From Bacteroides stercorirosoris (GTDB lineage Bacteria > Bacteroidota > Bacteroidia > Bacteroidales > Bacteroidaceae), in NCBI RefSeq assembly GCF_900142015.1, contig NZ_FQZN01000029.1, positions 1-64,000 on the forward strand: 64,000 nucleotides of DNA, given 5' to 3'. Each line of letters starts with the position of its first letter. Position 1 is the stretch's first letter. The position numbers and the translations under genes were made by a program. Positions 17,987 through 25,751 of this stretch are shown piece after piece. The notes below the pieces were generated by a model. The model was not told the origin of the DNA. It saw nothing but the letters and a program-made list of their open reading frames with translations, and made no database searches.

Positions 17987-18051
17987 GTCAGAAACAATAT
18001 CTTTTCAGTCAAAACTGATACAGAGCATAGGGGAGTAATCCCCTATTTTTG
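17987..18051 (+). promoter_or_regulatory. RhaR-like activator site and -7 box for the rha operon
   Basis: Half-sites GTCAGAA (17987-17993) and GTCAAAA (18008-18014) are 21 bp apart, with TTTTCA before the second. A TATTTTTG -7 box (18044-18051) follows after 29 nt, 26 bp before the rhaB start. It is one of five copies in the window. In B. thetaiotaomicron an AraC-family RhaR is known to activate the rhamnose genes, which supports the reading. Confidence 0.75.
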
Positions 18052-18076
18052 TATCGTCAAAATTATATTTAATATC

Positions 18077-19534
18077 ATGAAACATTGCTTTTTTGCGGTC
18101 GACTTGGGAGCCACCAGTGGTCGTACCATCTTGGGGACATTCACTCCGCAGGGATTGGAATTGCAGGATGTGAACCGCTTTCCTAACCATCTGATTGAAC
18201 TCGGGGGACATTACTACTGGGATATTTACGAATTGTACCGCCACATTTTAGAGGGACTGAAACTGGCTGCCCGCATGGAGGATGTACAGATAACTTCCAT
18301 CGGAATTGACACGTGGGGAGTGGATTTCGTATGCGTCGGCAAAGACGGCGCCTTGCTCCGCCAGCCTTACTCTTATCGCGACCCCCATACTGTGGGTGCC
18401 CCAGAGGCTTTTTTCGCCCACGTTCCCCGTAAGCAAGTTTACGGATGGACGGGCATTCAGATTATGAATTTCAATTCGCTTTTCCAATTAGATACCCTGC
18501 GCCGCAATAATGACAGTGCCTTGGCTGCCGCTGATAAGCTGCTCTTTATGCCCGATGCTCTCAGCTACCTGCTGACGGGCGAGATGGTGACGGAATACAC
18601 TATCGCCAGCACTGCCCAACTGTTGAATGCCGAAACGCGTCGCCTGGAGCCGGCTTTGCTTGAAGCGCTCGGACTGACGGAAGACAATTTCGGCCGTTTC
18701 GTATATCCGGGTGAGACGGTGGGAGTGTTGACAAAAGAAATACAAACGATTACCGGACTGGGCGCTATTCCCGTGATTGCCGTTGCCGGACATGATACCG
18801 CATCGGCCGTTGCCGCCGTGCCTGCTCTGGACCGTAACTTTGCTTATCTGAGCAGCGGCACCTGGTCGCTGATGGGAGTGGAGACGGATGCGCCGGTCAT
18901 CAACGAGGAAACCGAAGCGCTGAACTTTACGAATGAAGGAGGTGTGGACGGAACCATCCGCCTGCTGAAGAATATTTGTGGAATGTGGTTGCTGGAACGT
19001 TGCCGTTGCAACTGGGAGGACGTATCTTATCCCGAACTGATTGCCGAGGCACAGGCATGCGAGCCGTTCCGCAGCCTGATAAATCCGGATGACGCGTTGT
19101 TTGCCAATCCGGTGGATATGGAGCAAGCCATCCGTACCTATTGTGCCGACCATAGCCAGCCGAAACCGGAAACCCGCGGACAAGTGGTGCGCTGCATTTT
19201 TGAGAGCCTGGCGTTGCGTTATCGCCAGGTGTTGGAGAATCTGCGCGTTCTTTCTCCCCGTCCGGTGGAAGTGTTGCACGTCATTGGCGGTGGAAGCCGC
19301 AATGATTTGCTGAACCAGTGGACCGCCAATGCGCTGGGCATACCCGTAGTCGCAGGACCATCGGAAGCTACAGCCATCGGCAATGTGATGCTGCAAGCCC
19401 TGGCAGCCGGCACGGCGAGTGATGTCGTGTCCATGCGCCAGCTCGTCAACCGCTCCATTCCGCTGAAAACCTTCACGCCCGAAGACGTGGAAGTGTGGAA
19501 TGCCGCCTACCGGAAATTCCTGCAGTTGGCATAA
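18077..19534 (+). CDS. rhaB: L-rhamnulokinase
   Basis: A 485-residue FGGY-family sugar kinase that phosphorylates L-rhamnulose at C1. The N-terminal ATPase motif is FFAVDLGATSGRTILG, the GIDTWGVDFVCV substrate segment is near residue 75, the C-terminal phosphate-2 motif is VAGHDTASAVAAVP with YLSSGTWSLMG, and HVIGGGSRNDLLNQWTAN binds the adenosine. First gene of rhaB-rhaA-rhaT-rhaD, directly after the activator-type promoter. Confidence 0.96.
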   Translation: MKHCFFAVDLGATSGRTILGTFTPQGLELQDVNRFPNHLIELGGHYYWDIYELYRHILEGLKLAARMEDVQITSIGIDTWGVDFVCVGKDGALLRQPYSYRDPHTVGAPEAFFAHVPRKQVYGWTGIQIMNFNSLFQLDTLRRNNDSALAAADKLLFMPDALSYLLTGEMVTEYTIASTAQLLNAETRRLEPALLEALGLTEDNFGRFVYPGETVGVLTKEIQTITGLGAIPVIAVAGHDTASAVAAVPALDRNFAYLSSGTWSLMGVETDAPVINEETEALNFTNEGGVDGTIRLLKNICGMWLLERCRCNWEDVSYPELIAEAQACEPFRSLINPDDALFANPVDMEQAIRTYCADHSQPKPETRGQVVRCIFESLALRYRQVLENLRVLSPRPVEVLHVIGGGSRNDLLNQWTANALGIPVVAGPSEATAIGNVMLQALAAGTASDVVSMRQLVNRSIPLKTFTPEDVEVWNAAYRKFLQLA

Positions 19535-19598
19535 CCCCTTGTCTTACCCCGCAAACTATAATTTTCAATTTATAATTATTAATAAAACTAATACCATC

Positions 19599-20849
19599 AT
19601 GAAAGAAGATTTAATTCTGAGAGCCTATGAAGTGGCAAAAGAACGTTACGCCGCCATCGGCGTGGATGTAGAAAAAGCTATGGACGCTTTGCAAAAGATT
19701 TCCCTCTCCCTGCACTGCTGGCAGGCCGACGATGTGGCCGGATTTGAAGCACAGGGCGCGCTGACCGGCGGAATCCAGGCTACGGGAAACTACCCCGGCA
19801 AAGCTCGCAATATGGAAGAATTGAGACAAGACGTGCTGAAGGCAGCCAGTTATATCCCCGGAACCCACCGTCTGAACCTGCATGAAATCTATGGTGATTT
19901 CGGTGGCAAGTTCGTTGACCGCGACCAGGTAGAACCGGCTCATTTTGAAAGCTGGATGCAGTGGGCAGCCGAAAACAACATGAAACTGGACTTCAACTCC
20001 ACCTCTTTCTCTCATCCGAAGAGTGGCAACCTTTCTCTCTCAAACCCGGATAAGGGTATCCGTGATTTCTGGGTGGAACACACCAAGCGTTGCCGTGCCA
20101 TTGCCGAGGAGATGGGACGTCGCCAGGGTGATCCTTGTATCATGAACTTGTGGGTGCATGATGGCAGCAAAGACATCACTGTCAACCGTATGCTCTACCG
20201 CGACCTGCTGAAAGATTCTCTCGACCGCATCTTCGAAGTGGAATACAAGAATATGAAGGATTGCGTTGAATCCAAAGTATTCGGTATCGGTCTGGAAAGC
20301 TACACGGTGGGTTCCAACGATTTCTATATCGGTTATGGCGTAAGCCGCAACAAGATTGTTACGCTGGATACCGGCCACTTCCACCCGACGGAAAGCGTTG
20401 CCGACAAGCTGTCTTCACTGCTGCTGTTCATCCCCGAAATCATGTTGCACGTGAGCCGCCCGGTGCGCTGGGACTCTGACCACGTGACGATTATGAACGA
20501 TGAAACGATGGACCTCTGCAAGGAAATCGTACGTTGCAATGCCCTCGACCGCGTACATATCGGTTTGGACTACTTCGATGCCAGCATCAACCGTATCGGT
20601 GCTTACGTTATCGGTAGCCGTGCCACTCAGAAGTGTGTGCTTCAAGCTCTGCTGGAGCCGCTGGATACATTGCGCCGATACGAGGCGAACGACCAGTTGT
20701 TCGAACGCCTTGCCCTGCTCGAAGAAGGCAAATCCCTGCCGTGGAATGCAGTTTGGGATATGTTCTGTTTGAAGAATGGTGTACCTGTGGGCGAAGAATT
20801 TATCGCCGAGATACAGAAATACGAAGCAGACGTTACGTCTAAACGCTGA
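19599..20849 (+). CDS. rhaA: L-rhamnose isomerase
   Basis: A 416-residue metal-dependent isomerase converting L-rhamnose to L-rhamnulose. The frame is open from an ATG at 19500 that lies within rhaB, but the ATG at 19599 gives the family N-terminus (MKEDLILRAYEVAKERY) and length, and is chosen. Family motifs include LHCWQADDVAGFE, a metal-ligand region NLHEIYGDFGGKFVDRD, and DTGHFHPTESVADK. It lies 64 bp after rhaB. A phased palindrome array follows in the 3' gap. Confidence 0.96.
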   Translation: MKEDLILRAYEVAKERYAAIGVDVEKAMDALQKISLSLHCWQADDVAGFEAQGALTGGIQATGNYPGKARNMEELRQDVLKAASYIPGTHRLNLHEIYGDFGGKFVDRDQVEPAHFESWMQWAAENNMKLDFNSTSFSHPKSGNLSLSNPDKGIRDFWVEHTKRCRAIAEEMGRRQGDPCIMNLWVHDGSKDITVNRMLYRDLLKDSLDRIFEVEYKNMKDCVESKVFGIGLESYTVGSNDFYIGYGVSRNKIVTLDTGHFHPTESVADKLSSLLLFIPEIMLHVSRPVRWDSDHVTIMNDETMDLCKEIVRCNALDRVHIGLDYFDASINRIGAYVIGSRATQKCVLQALLEPLDTLRRYEANDQLFERLALLEEGKSLPWNAVWDMFCLKNGVPVGEEFIAEIQKYEADVTSKR

Positions 20850-20890
20850 AATTAGTGTACATTTGCAACGACAAAGGATGAGGACGATAA

Positions 20891-20998
20891 TGAGATACGT
20901 ATGTCATGGGTCATGAGATACGTATGTCACCTCCCATGAGATACGTATCTCACCACCCATGACATGCGCTTGTCGTCACCTATGACATGCGCTTGTCT
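20891..20998. repeat. Phased palindrome array B (five cores, exact 23-bp period)
   Basis: Five 16-bp units start at 20891, 20914, 20937, 20960 and 20983, exactly 23 bp apart with 7-bp spacers. Units 1 and 2 are TGAGATACGTATGTCA, unit 3 is the perfect palindrome TGAGATACGTATCTCA, and units 4 and 5 are TGACATGCGCTTGTC plus one base. Half-sites TGAGAT and TGACAT are mixed between units. It lies in the 222-bp gap between rhaA and rhaT, within an operon. Function unknown. Confidence 0.88.
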
Positions 20999-21071
20999 TT
21001 ACGGTATCTTTGGGATGTGTGTAATTGCTTTATACTTAGCTTGTTGCGAATGAATCAAGAAGATAGAATTT

Positions 21072-22103
21072 ATGAATACACTGATAGGACTTTTGATTAT
21101 TGCCATCGGTAGTTTCGGGCAGAGCAGCTCGTACGTGCCGATAAAAAAAGTGGACGGCTGGTCGTGGGAAAGTTTCTGGCTGGTGCAAGGAATCTTTGCA
21201 TGGCTCGTCTTTCCGTTGCTGGGCGCACTGCTTGCCATTCCGGCGGGAAGCTCCCTGTTGGAACTTTGGGGTGCGGGTGGTGCCCTGCCTGCTATGGTCT
21301 ATGGCGTTCTGTGGGGCGTGGGTGGACTGACGTTTGGTTTGAGCATGCGCTATTTGGGCGTGGCGCTCGGACAGAGTATAGCTCTCGGTACGTGTGCCGG
21401 TTTCGGTACGCTCTTCCCGGCTCTCTTTGCCGGAAAGGACCTGCTGCATGGCGAAGGGCTGATGTTGCTCATCGGAGTATGCATCACGCTGGCGGGTATC
21501 GCTATTATCGGATATGCCGGCAGTCTTCGTTCCAAAAATATGACGGAAGAGGAAAAACGTGCGGCAGTTAAGGACTTTGCACTGACGAAAGGTTTGCTGG
21601 TGGCCTTGCTGGCGGGTGTGATGAGTGCTTGTTTCGCTCTCGGACTGGATGCGGGAACGCCGATTAAACAGGCTGCGCTTGATGGTGGGGTGGAGGCTCT
21701 GTATGCCGGACTTCCCGTGATTTTCCTGGTGACCCTCGGCGGTTTCTGTACAAATGCGGCTTACTGCATTCAGCAGAATATCAAAAACAAGACCGGCAAG
21801 GAGTATCTGTCCGTGAAAGGTTCGGTGCTGACGAATAACCTCTTGTTCTGTGCCCTTGCCGGTGTGCTGTGGTACAGCCAGTTCTTCGGCCTCGAAATGG
21901 GAAAAAGCTTCCTGACAGACAGTCCTGTGCTGCTCGCTTTCTCATGGAGCATCCTGATGTCGCTGAATGTCACATTCAGTAATGTATGGGGCATCTTGCT
22001 GAAAGAATGGAAAGGGGTCAGCAACACCACTATCGCAGTGCTTGTCCTTGGGCTGGTCGTGCTGATATCTTCCATTATCGTAGTGGCTATGGCGCAAGCG
22101 TGA
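21072..22103 (+). CDS. rhaT: L-rhamnose-proton symporter
   Basis: A 343-residue inner-membrane protein with about ten hydrophobic segments, starting MNTLIGLLIIAIGSFGQSSSYVPIKKV, of the RhaT family (drug/metabolite transporter superfamily). SMRYLGVALGQSIALGTCAGFGTLFPAL is a family-typical segment. It would import L-rhamnose released in the periplasm by GH106. It lies between rhaA and rhaD with repeat elements in the gaps on both sides. Confidence 0.94.
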   Translation: MNTLIGLLIIAIGSFGQSSSYVPIKKVDGWSWESFWLVQGIFAWLVFPLLGALLAIPAGSSLLELWGAGGALPAMVYGVLWGVGGLTFGLSMRYLGVALGQSIALGTCAGFGTLFPALFAGKDLLHGEGLMLLIGVCITLAGIAIIGYAGSLRSKNMTEEEKRAAVKDFALTKGLLVALLAGVMSACFALGLDAGTPIKQAALDGGVEALYAGLPVIFLVTLGGFCTNAAYCIQQNIKNKTGKEYLSVKGSVLTNNLLFCALAGVLWYSQFFGLEMGKSFLTDSPVLLAFSWSILMSLNVTFSNVWGILLKEWKGVSNTTIAVLVLGLVVLISSIIVVAMAQA

Positions 22104-22109
22104 GATGGT

Positions 22110-22245
22110 TAAATGATAATTTAGCGAAGCGAAGCGTTGGAGCAAGGTTTCCTTTCGGCATACTAATTGACGTGATAGTGCCTGGTAGGCTGTAAGATAA
22201 AAGCCTTACAGGCTTAGGAAATGCACGTCGCTAAATTATCCTTTA
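22110..22245. repeat. Inverted-repeat element between rhaT and rhaD
   Basis: Tips TAAATGATAATTTAGCGA (22110-22127) and its complement with one mismatch (22228-22245) enclose about 100 bp, including a smaller hairpin (TAGGCTGTAAG with CTTACAGGCTTA, near 22177-22215). The left tip starts 7 bp after the rhaT stop codon. Same tip sequence as the elements at 8642, 11556 and 59178. Confidence 0.75.
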
Positions 22246-22277
22246 GTAACCAACATATATTCTAAATTAATACAAAG

Positions 22278-23087
22278 ATGAAATCAATTCTCGAAAATCG
22301 CCCGGCATTGACCTATGCAGTCAATCAAGCGGCAGAAGTAGCCGGATATCTCTGGCAAAAAGGGTGGGCCGAACGTAATGGCGGTAACATTACCCTGAAT
22401 ATCACTGAGTTTGTAGACAATGAAATAAAGGCATTGCCTGCCATCAGCGAAGTAAAACAAATAGGTGCTACTCTTCCTTATCTGAAGGGTTGTTATTTCT
22501 ACTGCAAAGGTACCAATAAGCGTATGCGTGATTTGGCCCGTTGGCCGATGGAACACGGCTCTGTCATCCGGATTCTGGACGACTGCGCCACTTATGTCAT
22601 CATCGCCGATCATCCGGTAATGCCTACTTCCGAACTGCCTGCCCACCTCAGTGTGCACAATCGTCTGATTGAGAAGGGTTCTCCTTACAAGGCTTCTCTG
22701 CATACGCATCCTATCGAACTGATTGCCATGACTCATTGCAAGAAGTTCCTCGAAAAAGATGTAGCCACCAATTTGCTTTGGAGTATGATTCCTGAAACAA
22801 AGGCTTTCTGTCCGCGTGGTTTAGGTATCATCCCTTACGAACTGCCAAGCTCTGTGAAACTGGCAGAGGCAACTATTGAACAACTTGAAGATTATGATGT
22901 GGCTATGTGGGAAAAACATGGTGTTTTTGCTGTAGATGTGGATGTTATGTCAGCTTTCGACCAGGTTGATGTATTGAATAAATCTGCCTTGATTTATATT
23001 GCTGCCAAAAACATGGGCTTTGAACCTGATGGTATGAGTCAGGAGCAAATGCAGGAAATGACTCGCGCATTTAATCTTCCTAAATAA
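22278..23087 (+). CDS. rhaD: L-rhamnulose-1-phosphate aldolase
   Basis: A 269-residue class-II aldolase/adducin-family zinc enzyme that splits L-rhamnulose-1-phosphate into dihydroxyacetone phosphate and L-lactaldehyde. Zinc-ligand histidines lie in SLHTHPIELIAMTH (about residues 138-151), with WEKHGVFAVDVDV in the C-terminal part. The N-terminal segment WAERNGGNITLN fits the substrate-binding loop. Last step of the rhamnose branch in this cluster. No lactaldehyde reductase or dehydrogenase is encoded nearby. Confidence 0.95.
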   Translation: MKSILENRPALTYAVNQAAEVAGYLWQKGWAERNGGNITLNITEFVDNEIKALPAISEVKQIGATLPYLKGCYFYCKGTNKRMRDLARWPMEHGSVIRILDDCATYVIIADHPVMPTSELPAHLSVHNRLIEKGSPYKASLHTHPIELIAMTHCKKFLEKDVATNLLWSMIPETKAFCPRGLGIIPYELPSSVKLAEATIEQLEDYDVAMWEKHGVFAVDVDVMSAFDQVDVLNKSALIYIAAKNMGFEPDGMSQEQMQEMTRAFNLPK

Positions 23088-23092
23088 CTCTT

Positions 23093-23131
23093 AAGTGGAT
23101 AGTAGTAGTTTCCGCCTGCTACTATCCGCTT
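23093..23131 (+). other. Intercistronic hairpin between rhaD and GH105
   Basis: AAGTGGATAGTAG (23093-23105) pairs with CTACTATCCGCTT (23119-23131), 13 bp with one G-U pair and a 13-nt loop. No T-run follows, so a processing or mRNA-stability hairpin is more likely than a full terminator. Confidence 0.5.
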
Positions 23132-23157
23132 GCTATTAACTACTTAAAACTATAATC

Positions 23158-24456
23158 ATGAAACGAACATTCTTTTCCCTCGCCCTGCTGTTGGCAGCGG
23201 CAACCCTTACCGCCCAAACTAAAATGACGGCAAGAGAAGCTGCCGTAAAGATTGCAGACCGCATTTTGGCCAGCACTACGTACGAGTTCAAGAATACGAA
23301 GACTGGCGAAACATATAAATCCGTCAAGAAGTTACCTCTTGATATGGACGTGAAGGTGGCGTGCAAGTACAATAACTGGCATTATACCAATGGAGTAACA
23401 AATATCGCCCTTATGGAGTTGGGCGAGAAGCTTGGAGACAAGAAGTATGATAAATACGTCTTGAAGAATATGAATTTTGTGTTCAACGAAGGCAATCTTG
23501 ACTTCTTCCGCAAACAGTATGACGAAGCTTTCAAGCAAAATGGCTGGAATGCTGTCCGTAAATTGAGTTGGCACATGATTTTCCGTGGCAAGCGTTTGGA
23601 TGATAACGGTCCGATGGGAGCCAGTCTGATAGAATTGCAGATGAAGCACCCCAATGATGCTTTTCTGGGTTACATCAATGAGACTGCCGAGCATCTGAAT
23701 TATGGCGAGCCTCGCTTGGTTGACGGCACTATTGCGCGTATCTGGCCCCACGTCAATACTATTTGGGCGGATGATGCTTTCATGGCTATCTCTTTTCTTG
23801 CCCGTATGGGTAAGATGACCGGTGACGAAAAGTATTTCAATGATGCCGTCAATCAGGTGCTGAATTATACCCGTTATCTCTGGTGTCCTGAAAAACGGAT
23901 TTATTATCATTGCTATCATACGGATAATAAGGAGCACGGAGTGGCTCATTGGAGCCGTGCCAATGGTTGGGTGTTTATGGCGCAGGCTGATTTGCTGAGT
24001 ATGATGCCGAAGGATCATCCGATGCGTGAGGCGGTTATCGAGAACTTCCGTCAGCAAGCCAGCGGTGTAGCCCGTTATCAGGGTAAGAACGGACTTTGGC
24101 ATCAGCTTCTTGATAAGGAGGACTCTTATGAGGAAATCACTGGTACGGCAATGTTTGTGTTCGGTATTGCCCGTGGTGTAAAGGAAGGCTGGCTGCATCC
24201 CGACTTCATCTATGTGGCCGAGCAAGGTCTGAAAGGTATGATGAAAAAGATTTCCGATAACGGAGATGTAACCTCTATTTGTGTGGGAACGGGTATCATG
24301 CCTTCCATAGCATACTATTATAACCGTCCTACCCAAGAGAACGATCCTATGGGTGAAGGTCCTGTACTCCGCGCGCTCGTCGAAATGATAGATGCCCCGA
24401 AGTATACGGAAATCAAGGCAGAGCAGCAATATGATAAGATTGTTGTGAAGAAATAG
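23158..24456 (+). CDS. GH105 unsaturated rhamnogalacturonyl/glucuronyl hydrolase
   Basis: A 432-residue (alpha/alpha)6-barrel protein with a signal peptide (residues 1-19, LTAQT), so probably periplasmic. Family motifs are KLSWHMIFRGKRLDDNGPMGASLIELQMKH (read as two parts; Asp in LDDNGPMG is a catalytic candidate), IWADDAFMAISFLARMG, HWSRANGWVFMAQ and KNGLWHQLLD. It would hydrolyse the unsaturated uronic acid from lyase products without generating new unsaturation. It lies 70 bp after rhaD and before a strong terminator, linking rhamnose catabolism with RG-I breakdown in one operon. Confidence 0.93.
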   Translation: MKRTFFSLALLLAAATLTAQTKMTAREAAVKIADRILASTTYEFKNTKTGETYKSVKKLPLDMDVKVACKYNNWHYTNGVTNIALMELGEKLGDKKYDKYVLKNMNFVFNEGNLDFFRKQYDEAFKQNGWNAVRKLSWHMIFRGKRLDDNGPMGASLIELQMKHPNDAFLGYINETAEHLNYGEPRLVDGTIARIWPHVNTIWADDAFMAISFLARMGKMTGDEKYFNDAVNQVLNYTRYLWCPEKRIYYHCYHTDNKEHGVAHWSRANGWVFMAQADLLSMMPKDHPMREAVIENFRQQASGVARYQGKNGLWHQLLDKEDSYEEITGTAMFVFGIARGVKEGWLHPDFIYVAEQGLKGMMKKISDNGDVTSICVGTGIMPSIAYYYNRPTQENDPMGEGPVLRALVEMIDAPKYTEIKAEQQYDKIVVKK

Positions 24457-24484
24457 CATTTCCTTTCTTTAATAATATTTATAG

Positions 24485-24532
24485 GTCCGTTCCAGGGGTA
24501 TTTTACAATTAACCCGGAACGGACGTTTTTTT
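24485..24532 (+). terminator. Rho-independent terminator of the rha/GH105 operon
   Basis: GTCCGTTCC (24485-24493) pairs with GGAACGGAC (24516-24524), followed by GTTTTTTT. It lies about 30 bp after the GH105 stop. Confidence 0.85.
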
Positions 24533-24548
24533 ATTCATAAATAATTCC

Positions 24549-24556
24549 TATTTTTG
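24549..24556 (+). promoter_or_regulatory. -7 box for the AraC-type regulator gene
   Basis: TATTTTTG matches TAnnTTTG, 28 bp before the regulator start and just after the terminator, so the regulator probably has its own promoter. No GTCAAAA repeat precedes it. Confidence 0.55.
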
Positions 24557-24584
24557 CCCGAACCTATCATGCAAAACACATATT

Positions 24585-25511
24585 ATGACTAAGAACTATA
24601 ATGATTTAGGAGTTGAATTCAAGTATCTGATTGTGAATGATATGGACCAGAAATTTGGTCTGTGGGTAAATACTGTAGGTTTTCAGGCTATTCAGCCGGA
24701 TTCTCCTTATCCCTTAAAAGATCATCCTTCCGGCTATTTTTTCAACGCAAAGAAAGGGCGTGTTTTGCGTGAGTATCAGTTAGTCTACATCACAAAAGGA
24801 CGCGGACTGTTTACTTCTGATACTACTCCCGAGAAACAAGTCTGCAAAGGACGGCTCATGGTGCTCTTCCCGGGGCAATGGCATACCTATCACCCTTATC
24901 AGCAGACAGGTTGGAATGAATATTACATCGGTTTTGAAGGTCCGGTCATTGATGATATGATGCGCGGCGGTTTTCTTTCTAAAGACAATCAGGTTCTGGA
25001 AGTTGGGCTGAATGAGGAATTGGTTACCCTTTTCTCACGTGCTTTGGAGATAGCGGAGGCGGATAAAATTTCTTCCCAGCAATATCTTTCCGGTATTGTT
25101 CTGCACATGATAGGAATGATTCTTTCTATTTCTAAGAATAAGATTTTTGAAATAGGGGATGTAGATCAGAAGATTGAGCAGGCGAAAATCATTATGAATG
25201 AGAATGTATTTAAGGATATCGATCCGGAAGAACTTGCTATGAAATTGAATATCAGTTATTCGTGGTTTCGCAAAGTATTCAAGGATTATACAGGATATGC
25301 ACCTGCCAAATATTTTCAGGAATTAAAGCTGCGTAAGGCAAAGCAATTATTGGTTGGCACCTCTCAATCAGTCAAGGAAATCTCCTTTATGCTCGACTAT
25401 AAATCAACAGAACATTTCTTTTCTCTTTTTAAAAAACGTACAGGCTTTACTCCACTAGAATATAGGTCTTTTGGCCGTGAAACAGACGTGGAAGAAGAGG
25501 ACTTATTGTAA
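24585..25511 (+). CDS. rhaR: AraC/XylS-family regulator, RhaR-like
   Basis: A 308-residue cytoplasmic regulator. The N-terminal sensing region (about 40-160, LVYITKGRGLFTSD and MVLFPGQWHTYHPYQQTGWNEYYIGFEG) is an AraC-type cupin. The C-terminal 100 residues hold two helix-turn-helix motifs (PEELAMKLNISYSWFRKVFKDYTGYAPAKYFQ read in parts, and VKEISFMLDYKSTEHFFSLFKKRTGFTPLEYR in parts). B. thetaiotaomicron has an AraC-family RhaR that activates rhamnose genes, and the position at the end of the rha cluster matches. The 21-bp spaced GTCAAAA repeats at five promoters here are plausible binding sites (inference). Confidence 0.85.
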   Translation: MTKNYNDLGVEFKYLIVNDMDQKFGLWVNTVGFQAIQPDSPYPLKDHPSGYFFNAKKGRVLREYQLVYITKGRGLFTSDTTPEKQVCKGRLMVLFPGQWHTYHPYQQTGWNEYYIGFEGPVIDDMMRGGFLSKDNQVLEVGLNEELVTLFSRALEIAEADKISSQQYLSGIVLHMIGMILSISKNKIFEIGDVDQKIEQAKIIMNENVFKDIDPEELAMKLNISYSWFRKVFKDYTGYAPAKYFQELKLRKAKQLLVGTSQSVKEISFMLDYKSTEHFFSLFKKRTGFTPLEYRSFGRETDVEEEDLL

Positions 25512-25604
25512 AATCAAAACGATTAGTCTAAGGTCAAAATGGTTATTAATTGATTGTGATTTAGGGGTTTCTACGGGCTAGATGCTTTCTGGTTCATGAA
25601 GAAA

Positions 25605-25669
25605 ATCAAAAAAGGAAGTCTTTCGGTCAAAACTCTCAATTTTGCTCCCTGCTAGATTCTCTATATTTG
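25605..25669 (+). promoter_or_regulatory. RhaR-like activator site and -7 box for susC1
   Basis: ATCAAAA (25605-25611) and GTCAAAA (25626-25632) are 21 bp apart with GGAAGTCTTTCG between them. TATATTTG (25662-25669) follows after 29 nt. The nearest copy in sequence is at 35017-35081. Confidence 0.75.
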
Positions 25670-25718
25670 CCAACACAAGTTCTGTGCTCGATAACGGGTG
25701 CTTGCCTTGTTAGGCTTG

Positions 25719-25751
25719 AATTTATTTATTAATCAATTATATTAATAATCT
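25719..25751 (+). promoter_or_regulatory. Conserved 33-nt leader before susC1
   Basis: An AT-rich 33-nt stretch directly upstream of the ATG (AATTTATTTATTAATCAATT then ATATTAATAATCT) is identical upstream of all three susC genes (also 35130-35162, 45154-45186). A CGATAAC motif sits 27-30 nt further upstream in each. A translational-control or ribosome-loading role is possible. Confidence 0.7.

Noticed and set aside
19500..19598. Upstream ATG extension of rhaA
   Set aside because: The extra 33 residues overlap rhaB and look like untranslated leader; the ATG at 19599 gives the family N-terminus.
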